Shown here: in pieces, positions 1-10,083 of the stretch
Position numbering within the stretch: position 1 is the stretch's first letter
How the letters are laid out: each line of letters opens with the position of its first letter
NCBI RefSeq assembly: GCF_916700565.1
Contig: NZ_CAKAKO010000001.1
Coordinates: 682,001-746,000 of the forward strand
From: Xenophilus sp. Marseille-Q4582
GTDB lineage: Bacteria > Pseudomonadota > Gammaproteobacteria > Burkholderiales > Burkholderiaceae_C
Reading direction: 5' to 3'
DNA length: 64,000 nucleotides
Notes under the pieces: generated by a model
Told to the model about the DNA's origin: nothing
The model's input: the letters and a program-made list of their open reading frames with translations, nothing else
The model's database searches: none
Translations under genes and position numbers: made by a program

Positions 1-156
1 CGGCGCATCGACCAGCACGCCGAGCAGCCGGAAGTCGTTCAGGGCCAAGCCGTGCCACCTGCCCAGTCGTTCATCGAGCAGCGCTTGCAGGCCGGCATGG
101 GCGTGGGCCAGGCCCAGTCCCAGATGCAGGGCTTCTGCCTCCTCGGTGCCGCTCAT
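1..156 (-). CDS. MarR-like transcriptional regulator, N-terminal fragment
   Basis: The first 52 codons of a minus-strand gene are visible; the rest lies beyond the window. The peptide has the leading-helix pattern of MarR regulators, with a stretch reading LGRWHGLALNDFRLLGVL about 30 residues in. Its ATG at 154-156 overlaps the stop of the upstream GIY-YIG gene by four bases (ATGA), so the two are probably translationally coupled. With so little sequence the family call is a pattern match. A palindrome at 673-687 is a candidate operator for it. Confidence 0.5.
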   Translation of the reverse strand, partial: MSGTEEAEALHLGLGLAHAHAGLQALLDERLGRWHGLALNDFRLLGVLVDAP

Positions 157-533
157 GCTGCACCGCCCTGAGGCCCCGGTGTCGCCGCGTCCGTGGGCTG
201 CAGCTCGGCCTGCCACAGTGCCAGCAGCGTGGCCAGTTCCGCGTCGTAGTCGAAGGCCGGATCGTCGCGCTCCTTCACGCGGTCGATCACCTCCAGCCGG
301 AAGGCGTCGGCGCCGTGCGTGTTCCAGGCCTGTTGCAGGGCGCGGTCGCGGTGCGCGCCGCGCACGAGTTCGAAGCGCAGGCGGTTGAGCGAGCCTTCGG
401 CATTGCGGCTGCTGCCCAGGCGCAGCAAGCCGGCCGCGTCGCAGCGCACGGCATACACGCCCATGGGCGGAAAGGCCTGCTTGTATTGGCGCGTGAGTTC
501 GCGGCGCGCGTGCGGAGAAAGGGAAAAGTACAT
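153..533 (-). CDS. GIY-YIG nuclease-domain protein
   Basis: This 126-residue protein resembles small GIY-YIG family proteins common in Burkholderiales. The family signature reads here as MGVYAVRC near residue 24, followed by a glycine/serine-Asn motif (LGSSRN) and RALQQAWNTHGADAF. It is a single domain with no other recognisable part; its substrate is unknown. The ATG at 533 is preferred over an in-frame GTG at 557 because a GGAG box lies 7 bases ahead of it. It overlaps the MarR-like gene by 4 bp and probably leads a two-gene transcript. Confidence 0.7.
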   Translation of the reverse strand: MYFSLSPHARRELTRQYKQAFPPMGVYAVRCDAAGLLRLGSSRNAEGSLNRLRFELVRGAHRDRALQQAWNTHGADAFRLEVIDRVKERDDPAFDYDAELATLLALWQAELQPTDAATPGPQGGAA

Positions 534-672
534 GGCAGCACTCCAGGGGTTCGTCACCGAGCCGGTCCCGCGCGTGGCCCGGACGAAGACCGCAGTCTGT
601 CCATGGAAGAAGTCATGACGAGGGTGAGCGCCTCTTGTGCGGGAAGGGCGCCCCTCCGCGCCCGTCGCAAAT

Positions 673-687
673 ATTACCCGGGTTAAT
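673..687. promoter_or_regulatory. Candidate operator palindrome (ATTACCCGGGTTAAT)
   Basis: An 8-bp perfect palindrome ACCCGGGT (676-683) has near-symmetric AT-rich arms, in a strongly AT-rich patch compared with its surroundings. It lies about 140 bp upstream of the GIY-YIG/MarR-like pair and just beyond the terminator of the lig operon. Autoregulation by the MarR-like protein is an inference from position and symmetry only. Confidence 0.3.
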
Positions 688-707
688 TATGGAATGCAAT
701 GGCTATG

Positions 708-740
708 AAAAAAGCCGCCGGCTCGTGGCGAGCGGGCGGC
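708..740 (-). terminator. Rho-independent terminator of the lig/pmd operon
   Basis: Read on the minus strand, a 12-bp stem (arms 729-740 and 714-725, one mismatch) with a 3-base loop is followed directly by six T. It lies 22 bp past the stop of ligC, the last gene of the operon. Confidence 0.85.
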
Positions 741-762
741 CTGTTCAGGGGCGGGCGGGGCC

Positions 763-1713
763 TCAGCCGTTGAGCTGCTGCTCCAGCTGGTGCAGCACCT
801 GGTAGCAGGGCAGTACCTGGGCCACGCTGGCGTTGGGCTCGCGGCCTTCCTTGATGGCGGCGAAGAACTCGCGGTCCTGCAGCTCGATGCCGTTCATCGA
901 CACGTCGACCTTGGACACGTCGATCTTCTCCTCCTTGCCGTTGACCAGGTCGTCGTAGCGCGCGATGTAGGTCGCCGTATCGCCGATGTAGCGGAAGAAG
1001 GTGCCCAGCGGGCCGTCGTTGTTGAAGGACAGCGACAGCGTGCAGATCGCACCGTTGGCGGCCTTGAGCTGGATGCTCATGTCCATGGCGATGCCCAGCT
1101 CCTTGTGGATCGGGCCCTGGATCGCATTGGCCTTCACGATCGGGCTGCCGGCCTGGTAGGCGAACAGGTCCACGGTGTGGGCGGCGTGGTGCCACAGCAG
1201 GTGGTCGGTCCAGCTGCGCGGCTGGCCCAGCGCGTTCATGTTCGTGCGGCGGAAGAAGTAGGTCTGCACGTCCATCTGCTGGATGTTGAATTCGCCAGCC
1301 TGGATCTTCTTGTGCACGTACTGGTGGCTGGGGTTGAAGCGGCGGGTGTGGCCGCACATGGCGACCAGGCCGGTCTTCTTCTGCAGCGCCACGACTTCCT
1401 CGCCGTCCTTGAGCACGTCGCACAGCGGGATCTCGACCTGCACGTGCTTGCCGGCTTCCAGGCAGGCCTTGGCCTGCGCGGCGTGCATTTGCGTGGGCGT
1501 GCACAGGATGACCGCGTCCACTTCCTTGAGCGCGAGGCTTTCGCTCAGCTCGGTGGTGACATGGCCGATGCCGTACTTTTCGGCCACTTCCCGGGTCTTG
1601 GCCAGGTCGCGGCTGATCAGCGAGACGACTTCGACGCCGTCGATGTTCCGGATGCCGTCCAGGTGCTTGATGCCGAAGGCGCCGGCGCCGGCCAGGGCTA
1701 CTTTGATGGTCAT
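763..1713 (-). CDS. ligC: 4-carboxy-2-hydroxymuconate-6-semialdehyde dehydrogenase (LigC/PmdC)
   Basis: The 316-residue protein is a Gfo/Idh/MocA-type NAD(P)-dependent dehydrogenase. A Rossmann motif (GAGAFG) is at residue 9 and the usual EKP-like position reads EIPLCD near residue 94. In the protocatechuate 4,5-cleavage pathway this enzyme oxidises the ring-fission semialdehyde to 2-pyrone-4,6-dicarboxylate, the substrate of LigI. It follows ligB by 49 bp, has an AAAGGA ribosome site, and is followed by the operon terminator. The specific function rests on the clear LigA/LigB/LigI neighbours as well as the fold. Confidence 0.9.
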   Translation of the reverse strand: MTIKVALAGAGAFGIKHLDGIRNIDGVEVVSLISRDLAKTREVAEKYGIGHVTTELSESLALKEVDAVILCTPTQMHAAQAKACLEAGKHVQVEIPLCDVLKDGEEVVALQKKTGLVAMCGHTRRFNPSHQYVHKKIQAGEFNIQQMDVQTYFFRRTNMNALGQPRSWTDHLLWHHAAHTVDLFAYQAGSPIVKANAIQGPIHKELGIAMDMSIQLKAANGAICTLSLSFNNDGPLGTFFRYIGDTATYIARYDDLVNGKEEKIDVSKVDVSMNGIELQDREFFAAIKEGREPNASVAQVLPCYQVLHQLEQQLNG

Positions 1714-1762
1714 GGGTGGGTCCTTTCGCGTTCAGGGTTTCTGTGGGATGCGGGCGCTGCGC

Positions 1763-3083
<1,321 letters not shown>

Positions 3084-3121
3084 GGCGGACCTCTCTGGAA
3101 GGGTGAAGGGGGAGGAGCGGG

Positions 3122-4108
3122 TCAGAGTCGGGGAATCTTCGCGGCCGCGATCACCTCGCTCCAGCGCCGGATGTCGCCGGCCAGGCGCTCGCGCAACTGC
3201 TGCGGGCTGCTGCCCTGCGCCGTGAGGTTCAGCGCCTGCAGCTGCTGCCTGACCTCCGGCAGCGCGACGGCCTGCTGCACCTCGCGGCTCAGGCGCTCGA
3301 CGATGGCCGGCGGCGTCTTCGCGGGCACGGCCAGGCCGTTCCAGGAACTGACGTCGAAATCCTTCAGCGAACCGCCGCTTTCGCGCACGGTGGGCACCTG
3401 CGGCAGCTCGGGCGCACGCGCGGGGCCCATCACGGCCAGCGCACGCAGGGCGTTGCCCTGGATGTTGCTCATCAGCGGGCCGAGGATGTCGACCATCGCG
3501 TCGATCTCGCCGCCGCGCACCGCGGTGATGACGGGCGGCGTGCCGTTGAAGGGCACGGTCTGCGCATCGATGCCGGCGCGCAGCTTGAACAGCTCGGCCG
3601 CCAGGTGTTGCGTGGTGCCGATCTGCGGCGTGCCGATGTTGAGCTTGCCCGGATTGGCACGCGCCCAGGCCAGCAGCTCGGCCAGGGTCTTGAAGCGGCT
3701 GGTGGCCGACACGGCGATGGCCAGGTCGAAATGCGCAAGCATCGAGACCGGCGCGAAGTCGGCCAGCGCATCGAAGGGCTGGCGCGCGAACAGCGCCGCG
3801 CTCACGGCCGTGCCGCTGGAGATGAGCAGCAGCGTGTGGCCATCGGCCTCGGCGCGCGCCACCTGCTCGCCGGCCACCACGCCACCCGCGCTGGGCTTGT
3901 TCTCGATCACCACCGGCTGGCCCAGCGCGCCCGCGAGCTTCTGGCCCACCGCGCGCGCCGTCAGGTCGGCGCCGCCGCCGGCCGCGTTGGGCACGACGAT
4001 GCGCAGCGGGCGCGAGGGGAAGGCCGGCTGGGCCTGCGCCAGGCGCGCGGCGCCGCCGGCCGCGGCGAGCGAGGCCAGGTTCAGCAGGAAGCGGCGCTTG
4101 GTGGGCAT
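3122..4108 (-). CDS. TctC/Bug-family solute-binding protein 1 of the lig operon
   Basis: The 328-residue periplasmic binding protein has an N-terminal export signal (KRRFLLNLASLAAAGGAARLAQA) and the family pattern of IVVPNAAGGGADLTAR, VVIENKPSAGG, a GHTLLL strand and ELPQVPTVRESG. Such proteins feed carboxylates to tripartite tricarboxylate transporters or act as sensors. No TctA/TctB membrane subunits occur in the window. The ATG at 4108 has an AAGGAG site 7 bases away. Its place between ligI and ligA suggests an aromatic acid or pathway-intermediate ligand, which is inference. Confidence 0.85.
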   Translation of the reverse strand: MPTKRRFLLNLASLAAAGGAARLAQAQPAFPSRPLRIVVPNAAGGGADLTARAVGQKLAGALGQPVVIENKPSAGGVVAGEQVARAEADGHTLLLISSGTAVSAALFARQPFDALADFAPVSMLAHFDLAIAVSATSRFKTLAELLAWARANPGKLNIGTPQIGTTQHLAAELFKLRAGIDAQTVPFNGTPPVITAVRGGEIDAMVDILGPLMSNIQGNALRALAVMGPARAPELPQVPTVRESGGSLKDFDVSSWNGLAVPAKTPPAIVERLSREVQQAVALPEVRQQLQALNLTAQGSSPQQLRERLAGDIRRWSEVIAAAKIPRL

Positions 4109-4152
4109 GTCGGATCTCCTTGAAAGTGGGCAGGAAAGGCCGGTGCGCGGGC

Positions 4153-5073
4153 TCAGCGCTGCTCCTCGGGCCAGTACAGGCGCATCGGGTTGTCGACCAG
4201 CAGCTTGCGCTGCAGTTCCGCGGTCGGCGCGATGTGCGGGATGAAGTCCACCAGCAGGCCGTCGTCGGGCATGTGGTCCTTCAGGTTGGGATGCGGCCAG
4301 TCGGTGCCCCACAGCACGCGGTCGGGGAACTGCTCGACGATGCGGCGCGCGAACGGCACCACGTCCTGGTAGGCGTTCTGCTCGCCGTTCAGGGCCTTGG
4401 GCCCGGCCACCGACAGGCGCTCGGGGCAGCTGACCTTGCTCCACACGTTGGTGTGCTCGCGCATGAACTTCTCGAACAGCGCGAACTCGGGCCCGTCCAC
4501 GGGCTTGCTGACATCGGGCCGGCCCATGTGGTCCACCACCACCGTGGTCGGCAGCGCCGTGAAGAAGTCCCACAGCTCGGGCAGGTCCACCGCCTCGAAG
4601 TAGATGACCACGTGCCAGCCCAGCTGGGCGATGCGGCCCGCGATCTCCATCAGCTCGTCCTTGGGCGTGAAGTCCACCAGGCGCTTGACGAAGTTGAAGC
4701 GCACGCCGCGCACGCCCGCGGCGTGGAGCTGCTGCAGCTCCTCGTCGGTCACGCTGCGCTTGACGGTGGCCACGCCGCGCGCCTTGCCGCCCGAGGACAG
4801 GCAGGCATCGACCATGGCGCGGTTGTCGGCGCCATGGCAGGTGGCCTGCACGATGACGTTGCGCGCGAAGCCCAGGTGATCGCGCAGCGCGAACAGCTGC
4901 GCCTTGCTCGCGTCGCAGGGCGTGTACTTGCGCTCGGGCGCGAAGGGGAACTCGTCGCCCGGGCCGAACACATGGCAATGCGCGTCCACGGCGCCCGCGG
5001 GCAGCTGGAACCTGGGTTTGGAAGGGCCGGCGTACCAATCCAGCCAGCCGGGGGTCTTGGTGAAAGTGCTCAT
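4153..5073 (-). CDS. ligI: 2-pyrone-4,6-dicarboxylate hydrolase (LigI/PmdD)
   Basis: This 306-residue amidohydrolase-superfamily enzyme hydrolyses the lactone 2-pyrone-4,6-dicarboxylate to the open-chain oxalomesaconate. His32 and His34 (DAHCHVFGPG) form the HxH motif, His182 lies in VDHMGRPD, and the catalytic Asp258 is in GTDWPHPNL, a signature of LigI. It is flanked by the two TctC-type genes on the same strand. The ribosome site is weak. Confidence 0.93.
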   Translation of the reverse strand: MSTFTKTPGWLDWYAGPSKPRFQLPAGAVDAHCHVFGPGDEFPFAPERKYTPCDASKAQLFALRDHLGFARNVIVQATCHGADNRAMVDACLSSGGKARGVATVKRSVTDEELQQLHAAGVRGVRFNFVKRLVDFTPKDELMEIAGRIAQLGWHVVIYFEAVDLPELWDFFTALPTTVVVDHMGRPDVSKPVDGPEFALFEKFMREHTNVWSKVSCPERLSVAGPKALNGEQNAYQDVVPFARRIVEQFPDRVLWGTDWPHPNLKDHMPDDGLLVDFIPHIAPTAELQRKLLVDNPMRLYWPEEQR

Positions 5074-5115
5074 GGGTTCAGTCGTGCGAAAGGGGGAAGC
5101 GAAAAACCAGGTGGC

Positions 5116-5214
5116 GAGCGCAGCGAGGCCCTCAGGGCACCCGAGGAACTGGCGCTGCCAGGCCTCTGGGTGCGCCCCCTTCGGGAACCGGAAGGGGGAG
5201 CCGCGAAGCGGCTC
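5116..5214. repeat. Dispersed intergenic repeat with two hairpins, copy 1
   Basis: The spacer between ligI and the second tctC carries a segment (5116-5149) matching 57639-57672 in reverse orientation at about 32 of 34 positions. It is followed by a CCCCCTTC/GAAGGGGG stem (5175-5198) and a GAGCCGC-GAA-GCGGCTC stem (5198-5214). The 57488-57500 region holds a similar GCCGC-TTC-GCGGC stem. It looks like a genome-wide intergenic repeat. Confidence 0.6.
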
Positions 5215-5226
5215 GGGGGTTGCCTC

Positions 5227-6222
5227 TCAATCCAATGCGATGTTGGCCTTGCGGATCACGTCGCCGAAGCGCTGGCTCTCGCTCTTCACGAAGGCGTTGA
5301 ACTCAGCGTGCGTGGCGGGGAAGGGCTCGTAGCCGAAGACCTTGTACTTCTCCAGCATTTCGTTGGAGGCCAGCGCGGCCTGCACGTCGGTGCGGATCTT
5401 GTTCTTCACGGCCTCGGGCAGGCCCGGCGGCACGGCCAGCGCGTTCCAGCCGATCACCTCGAAGTTGGCCGGGCCGCCCGATTCCGCCACCGTGGGCACT
5501 TCGGGAAAGTGCGGCGACCGCTTGGGCGCGGCCACGGCCAGCAGGCGCAGGCGGTTGGCGCGGTACATCGGCCCGGCGGTGCCGGCGCTGCCCAGCGCGA
5601 ACTGCAGCTCGCCCGTGGACACCGAGGTGTAGAGCTGCGTGGTCTCCTTGAAGATCACGTGTTCCATCTGCGTGCCGGTCACGCTTTCGAACAGTTCCGA
5701 GCCCAGGTGCACCGGGTTGCCCACCGACCACGAGCCGTAGTTCAGCTTGCCGGGATTGGCCTTGGCGTCGGCAATGATGTCACCCACGCTCTTGTACTTG
5801 CTGTTCGTGCCCACCGTGAAGAAGAAGTAGGTGCGAAACAGCGGCAGCAGCGTGTCGAAGTCCTTCACCGGGTCGTAGGGCAGCTTCTTGAACAGGGCCG
5901 GATAGGCGGCCAGATGCACGTTGTCCAGGATCAGGATGTCGGTGCCATCCTTGGCGCCGCGCTTCCAGGCGTCGATGGCGATGAAGCCGTTGCCGCCGGG
6001 GCGGTTGTCCACCGTCACGGGCTGGCCCCAGGCGCGGCTCAGGTGGTCGGCGATCACGCGGGCCGTGCCGTCGGGTGCGCCGCCCACCGGGAAGGGCGTG
6101 ATGATGCGCACGGGCTTGCCGGGGAAATTCGCGGCCTGTGCCTGTGCCGCCAGGGGCAGCGACAGGGCCAGCGTGGCGCCGGTCAGCGCCATCAGGGCGC
6201 GGCGGGTGGTCTTCTGTTGCAT
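5227..6222 (-). CDS. TctC/Bug-family solute-binding protein 2 of the lig operon
   Basis: The 331-residue protein has a signal peptide (RRALMALTGATLALSLPLAAQAQA) and the family blocks IITPFPVGGAPDGTAR, VTVDNRPGGNG and FPEVPTVAESGG. The ATG at 6222 has a GAGGAG site 8 bases upstream, favoured over an earlier in-frame start at 6270. It differs clearly from the other binding protein in the operon, so the two are probably not a recent duplication and may bind different ligands. No cognate membrane subunits are present. Confidence 0.85.
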   Translation of the reverse strand: MQQKTTRRALMALTGATLALSLPLAAQAQAANFPGKPVRIITPFPVGGAPDGTARVIADHLSRAWGQPVTVDNRPGGNGFIAIDAWKRGAKDGTDILILDNVHLAAYPALFKKLPYDPVKDFDTLLPLFRTYFFFTVGTNSKYKSVGDIIADAKANPGKLNYGSWSVGNPVHLGSELFESVTGTQMEHVIFKETTQLYTSVSTGELQFALGSAGTAGPMYRANRLRLLAVAAPKRSPHFPEVPTVAESGGPANFEVIGWNALAVPPGLPEAVKNKIRTDVQAALASNEMLEKYKVFGYEPFPATHAEFNAFVKSESQRFGDVIRKANIALD

Positions 6223-6281
6223 GTCAATGTCTCCTCGTTGCGTCGGTGGATGGGAATCGGAACACGGCACTCAATCGATAC

Positions 6282-6965
6282 TCAGTCGATGTACTTGAGC
6301 CCGGCCGCGGCCAGCGGCTCGCGCATCTTGTACATGTCCAGGCCCAGCACGCCGCTGGCGAGCTTGGCGCGCTTCTCGCCTTCGAAGGACTCGCGCTTGC
6401 GCGCGGCTTCCAGCGTGGCGGCGGCGCGCGCGGCGGGCACGCAGACCACGCCGTCGTCGTCGGCCACGATCACGTCGCCGGGCGTGACCAGCATGCCCGC
6501 GCACACGACCGGGATGTTCACCGAACCCAGCGTGGCCTTGATGGTGCCCTTGCTGGAAATCGCCTTGCTCCACACGGGGAAGTTCATCTCCTGCAGCGTC
6601 TTCACGTCGCGCACGCCGGCATCGATGACCAGCGCGCGCGCGCCGCGGGCCTGGAAGCTGGTGGCCAGCAGGTCGCCGAAGTAGCCGTCGGTGCATTCGG
6701 CCGTCACGGCCGCCACCACGATGTCGCCGGGCTGGATCTGCTCCGCAGCCACGTGCATCATCCAGTTGTCGCCGGGCTGCAGCAGCACGGTCACGGCGGT
6801 GCCGCTCACCTGCTGGCCGGGGTAGATGGGGCGCATGTAAGGCTTGAGCAGGCCCACGCGGCCCATGGCCTCATGCACCGTGGCCGAGCCGAGCGCGGCC
6901 AGGCCGTCGGCGGCTTCGCGGTCTGCGCGCTGGATGTTTCTGTAGACAACGCCGAGTTCGTACAT
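6282..6965 (-). CDS. ligK: 4-carboxy-4-hydroxy-2-oxoadipate aldolase/oxaloacetate decarboxylase (LigK/PmdF)
   Basis: The 227-residue protein belongs to the RraA-like class II aldolases. It cleaves 4-carboxy-4-hydroxy-2-oxoadipate to pyruvate and oxaloacetate, the last step of the pathway, and members also decarboxylate oxaloacetate. Diagnostic stretches are [25 protein letters not shown], the active-site segment [12 protein letters not shown] and [20 protein letters not shown] ribosome site precedes the ATG. It lies 23 bp downstream of ligJ. Confidence 0.93.
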   Translation of the reverse strand: MYELGVVYRNIQRADREAADGLAALGSATVHEAMGRVGLLKPYMRPIYPGQQVSGTAVTVLLQPGDNWMMHVAAEQIQPGDIVVAAVTAECTDGYFGDLLATSFQARGARALVIDAGVRDVKTLQEMNFPVWSKAISSKGTIKATLGSVNIPVVCAGMLVTPGDVIVADDDGVVCVPAARAAATLEAARKRESFEGEKRAKLASGVLGLDMYKMREPLAAAGLKYID

Positions 6966-6988
6966 CTGTTCTCTCCGGGTGATGAGAC

Positions 6989-8023
6989 TTACAGGCCCTT
7001 GGCCTTCAGGCGCGCGTCCAGGCGCGGGAACACGCGGCGCACGTTGCCTTCGTAGATCTGGTGCTTGTCCTCGGCACTCAGGATCTTCGACGCCTCGATG
7101 TAGCGCTTGGTGTCGTCGTAGTAGTGGCCGGTGGTGGGATCGATGCCGCGCACCGCGCCGATCATCTCGGACGCGAACAGCACGTTCCTGACCGGGATCA
7201 CGGTGTTGAGCAGGTCGATGCCGGGCTGGTGGTACACGCAGGTGTCGAAGAACACGTTGTTCAGCAGGTGCGTGTCGAGCAGCGGCTTCTTCATCTCCTG
7301 CGCCAGGCCGCGGAAGCGCCCCCAGTGGTAGGGCACCGCGCCACCGCCGTGCGGGATCAGGAACTTCAAGGTCGGGAAGTCCTTGAACAGATCGCCCTGG
7401 ATCAGCTGCATGAAGGCCGTGGTGTCGGCGTTCAGGTAGTGCGCGCCCGTGGTGTGGAAGCAGGCGTTGCAGCTCGTGCTCACGTGGATCATGGCCGGCA
7501 GGTCGTACTCGGCCATCTTTTCGTAGATGGGGTACCAGTGCTTGTCGGTCAGCGGCGGGCTGGTCCAGTGGCCGCCCGAGGGGTCCGGGTTCAGGTTGAT
7601 GCCCACGGCGCCGTATTCCTTGACGCACTTCTCCAGCTCGGGGATGCAGGTGGCCGGATCGACACCCGGCGACTGCGGCAGCATGGCCACGGGCACGAAG
7701 TGGTCGGGGAACAGCGTGGAGACGCGGTAGCACAGCTCGTTGCAGATCGCGGCCCAGGTGCTGGAGACCTCGAAGTCGCCGATGTGGTGGGCCATGAAGC
7801 TGGCGCGCGGGCTGAACAGCGTGATGTCGCTGCCGCGCTCCTTCATCAGGCGCAGCTGGTTGCTCTCGATGGACTCGCGCAGCTCGTCGTCGCTGATCTT
7901 CAGGTCGGCGGCCTTCGGCATGACGGCCGGGTCCTGGATGCCGGCGATCTGCTGGTTGCGCCAGTTCTCCAGGGCTTTCGGAGCGGTGGTGTAGTGACCG
8001 TGGCAGTCGATGATGAGACTCAT
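6989..8023 (-). CDS. ligJ: 4-oxalomesaconate hydratase (LigJ/PmdE)
   Basis: This 344-residue amidohydrolase-2 family protein adds water to oxalomesaconate, giving the substrate of LigK. The metal motif DCHGHY is at residues 6-11 (His8, His10), followed by [22 protein letters not shown] and [15 protein letters not shown]. Length and motifs fit LigJ rather than LigI. A GAGGAG ribosome site lies ahead of the ATG. No LigU/GalD-type tautomerase gene for the keto-enol step is seen nearby. Confidence 0.92.
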   Translation of the reverse strand: MSLIIDCHGHYTTAPKALENWRNQQIAGIQDPAVMPKAADLKISDDELRESIESNQLRLMKERGSDITLFSPRASFMAHHIGDFEVSSTWAAICNELCYRVSTLFPDHFVPVAMLPQSPGVDPATCIPELEKCVKEYGAVGINLNPDPSGGHWTSPPLTDKHWYPIYEKMAEYDLPAMIHVSTSCNACFHTTGAHYLNADTTAFMQLIQGDLFKDFPTLKFLIPHGGGAVPYHWGRFRGLAQEMKKPLLDTHLLNNVFFDTCVYHQPGIDLLNTVIPVRNVLFASEMIGAVRGIDPTTGHYYDDTKRYIEASKILSAEDKHQIYEGNVRRVFPRLDARLKAKGL

Positions 8024-8079
8024 GGGGGGCTCCTCGGATGGGGTGGGCGATGGGGGCGATGGACGGGCAGGGGCCGGCG

Positions 8080-8772
8080 TCAGGCCGGTGCCATGCCCTG
8101 GCGGCGCTTGGCTTCGGCCGCTTCGGGCGAAGCCATGAAGGCCAGAAGGCGGCGCACCGCCTCGGCGTTCGGCGAGCCGGCGACCACGCCGGCTGAAAAG
8201 ACGGTGTCGATCTGCACCGGCGCGGGCAGCGGGCCGACGATGTCGATGCCTTCAACGTGGATCAGTTCGCTGAGCTGCTGGAAGCCCAGCGCGACCTGGC
8301 CCTGGGCGATCAGCGCGCCCACGGGCACGCCGGGCGGCGCCTGCACGGTGCGCGCCTTCACGGCCTCGGCAATGCCCCAGCGCTCGAACAGCTTTTGCAG
8401 CGCCACGCCGCTCGGGCCGGTGGAGTAGCCGAGGGTCGGCGCGGCCAGCACGGCGGCGCGCAGCGCGTTTTCGGTGCCGATGTCGGGCGGTGCGGCGCCC
8501 CGGGGCACGGCCACGGCCGTGCTGGACAGCACCAGGTCCACCTTGCTGCCGGCGGCCACGCGGCCGGCAGCCAGCAGCTTGTCGATGGCGTCCGAGGCCA
8601 GGAAGACCACGTCGAAGGCTTCCTCGCCGGTCTGCACGCGCCTGGCGGCGTCGACGCCCCCGACGGATTCGATGTGCAGCGGCTCGCCGCCGCGGGCCTG
8701 CCAGTCCGCGGCCAGTTCGGCCAGCACCTGGCGCGTGGCCATGGACGAGATGCCTTGAAGGGGGGGGGTCAT
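8080..8772 (-). CDS. ModA-like substrate-binding protein without a signal peptide
   Basis: The 230-residue protein resembles molybdate-type periplasmic binding proteins (PBP type 2): [64 protein letters not shown] and a C-terminal [14 protein letters not shown]. The start at 8772 has a CGGAGA site; neither this nor the 8856 start gives an export signal. It is the first gene of the lig operon, next to the divergent LysR gene. A cytoplasmic ligand-binding or accessory role is possible but unproven. No ModB/ModC partners are present. Confidence 0.75.
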   Translation of the reverse strand: MTPPLQGISSMATRQVLAELAADWQARGGEPLHIESVGGVDAARRVQTGEEAFDVVFLASDAIDKLLAAGRVAAGSKVDLVLSSTAVAVPRGAAPPDIGTENALRAAVLAAPTLGYSTGPSGVALQKLFERWGIAEAVKARTVQAPPGVPVGALIAQGQVALGFQQLSELIHVEGIDIVGPLPAPVQIDTVFSAGVVAGSPNAEAVRRLLAFMASPEAAEAKRRQGMAPA

Positions 8773-8941
8773 GCGCGCTGTCTCCGGAGCCGCCGCGGCC
8801 GGTGCCGGGGCGCTGTGTGTGCCCGCGCATTCTGCGCAGCGCACAGGGGCGCGCAAAGCGGGTCCGCCGGCTAGCAGTTAGAACAAAATGGCATAGCAGG
8901 TGATATGGTTGCGGCTCAATGCAATAGCTCGGCCGGGCCGG
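8773..8941. promoter_or_regulatory. Divergent promoter region, lig operon / LysR gene
   Basis: The 169-bp spacer separates the minus-strand operon from the plus-strand LysR gene. An AT-richer patch at 8878-8935 holds a possible minus-strand promoter: TTGAGC (8914-8919) and TATGCC (8890-8895) with an 18-bp spacer. LysR proteins usually bind such spacers, but no convincing T-N11-A palindrome was picked out. Confidence 0.4.
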
Positions 8942-9853
8942 ATGGACCTCAAGCAGCTGGAATACTTCGTGCGCGTGGCCGAACTGGGCAGCTTCACGCG
9001 CGCCTCGCAGGCGCTGGACGTGGCGCAGCCCGCGCTGTCGCGCCAGGTGCGCCTGCTCGAGGTGGAGCTGCGCCAGAACCTGCTGGTGCGCAACGGCCGC
9101 GGCGTGACGCTGACCGACGCCGGCGCGCTGCTGCTGCAGCATGGCCGCGGCATCCTGCACCAGGTGGCGCGCGCGCAGGAGGAACTGGCCGGCGCGCGCG
9201 ACGGCCTGGCCGGCCGCGTGGCGCTGGGGCTGCCGCCCAGCGTGGCGCGCGCCCTGGCAGTGCCGCTGATGCGCGCCTTCCGCCAGCGCATGCCGCAGGC
9301 GCAGCTGTCGATCACCGAAGGCCTGTCGCTGGCCATGCAGGAGGCGCTGGGCGCCGGCCGGCTGGACATCGCGGTGCTCTACAACGCGCGCCCCGTGGCG
9401 GGGCTGGACATCGAGCCGCTGATGGAAGAGGAACTGGTGCTGGTGCAGGCGCGCCCGCCGGGGCTGGCCGAAGACCCGCCGCTGCCGCTGCCGCTGGCCG
9501 GGCTGGCCGGGCTGCCACTGATCATCCCGAGCCGGCCCAACGCCATCCGCATGCAGGTGGAGTCGGAATTGGCCGCGCTGGGCCTGCGCCCGCAGGTGGC
9601 GCTGGAAATCGATGGCGTGCCCGCCATCCTGGAGCTGGTGGCCGAAGGCCTGGGCAGCGCCGTGCTCACGCGCCACGCGGTGAGCAGCGCCGCGCGGCCC
9701 TCGGCCTTTTCCGTTCGCGCCATCGGCGAGCCCGGCCTGCGCGTGCGCGCCTGGGTGGCCACCAGCGCCCTGCGGCCGGCCACGCGCACCCAGCAGGCGG
9801 CGCTGGCCCTGCTGCGCGCCACGGTGGCGGGGCCGGGGCGCGCGCAGCATTGA
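8942..9853 (+). CDS. LysR-family regulator, probable activator of the lig operon
   Basis: The 303-residue regulator has an N-terminal winged helix (QLEYFVRVAELGSFTRASQAL, then AQPALSRQVRLLE) and a type 2 periplasmic-binding-like effector domain (PLMRAFRQRMPQAQL, LDIAVLYNARPVAGLDIEPL, EGLGSAVLTRHAV). MDLKQLEYF at 8942 is chosen as the start because it matches the normal LysR N-terminus; an upstream start at 8900 would add 14 atypical residues. Divergent placement suggests it controls the operon in response to protocatechuate or an intermediate, as PmdR-type proteins do. Confidence 0.9.
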   Translation: MDLKQLEYFVRVAELGSFTRASQALDVAQPALSRQVRLLEVELRQNLLVRNGRGVTLTDAGALLLQHGRGILHQVARAQEELAGARDGLAGRVALGLPPSVARALAVPLMRAFRQRMPQAQLSITEGLSLAMQEALGAGRLDIAVLYNARPVAGLDIEPLMEEELVLVQARPPGLAEDPPLPLPLAGLAGLPLIIPSRPNAIRMQVESELAALGLRPQVALEIDGVPAILELVAEGLGSAVLTRHAVSSAARPSAFSVRAIGEPGLRVRAWVATSALRPATRTQQAALALLRATVAGPGRAQH

Positions 9854-9978
9854 GCGGGCCCGCCCGGGTGCGCGGCGATCGACCGCGGTCCGGCCGCCCG
9901 ATCCGCGCGCAGGGTGTGCCGACCCGTTTGGCGTTTCCGCGCAGCGCACAGCCGATCCGCGACGCAGCAGCGCGGTCC

Positions 9979-9992
9979 CGGTTTTCCGTAAT
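9979..9992 (+). promoter_or_regulatory. Candidate two-component box, copy 1
   Basis: TTCCGTAAT at 9984-9992 lies about 92 bp upstream of the response-regulator gene. The same 9-mer occurs at 12710-12718 upstream of the autotransporter, there as half of a perfect 12-bp palindrome. Here CCGGTTTTCCGT matches that palindrome at 9 of 12 positions. Binding by the regulator is inferred. Confidence 0.3.
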
Positions 9993-10083
9993 GGCCCCGC
10001 AGGCGAGGCTGATTTACGATTGTTGCAAATCATGCATCACGCAGCGCGTGGGCCCGTCCATTCGGCACGAAGTCGTCCCGGCC

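Noticed and set aside
4120-6684. 854-residue plus-strand open frame across ligI, tctC and ligK
   Set aside because: It spans three minus-strand genes with clear family motifs and reads as His/Gln/Arg-rich shadow sequence.
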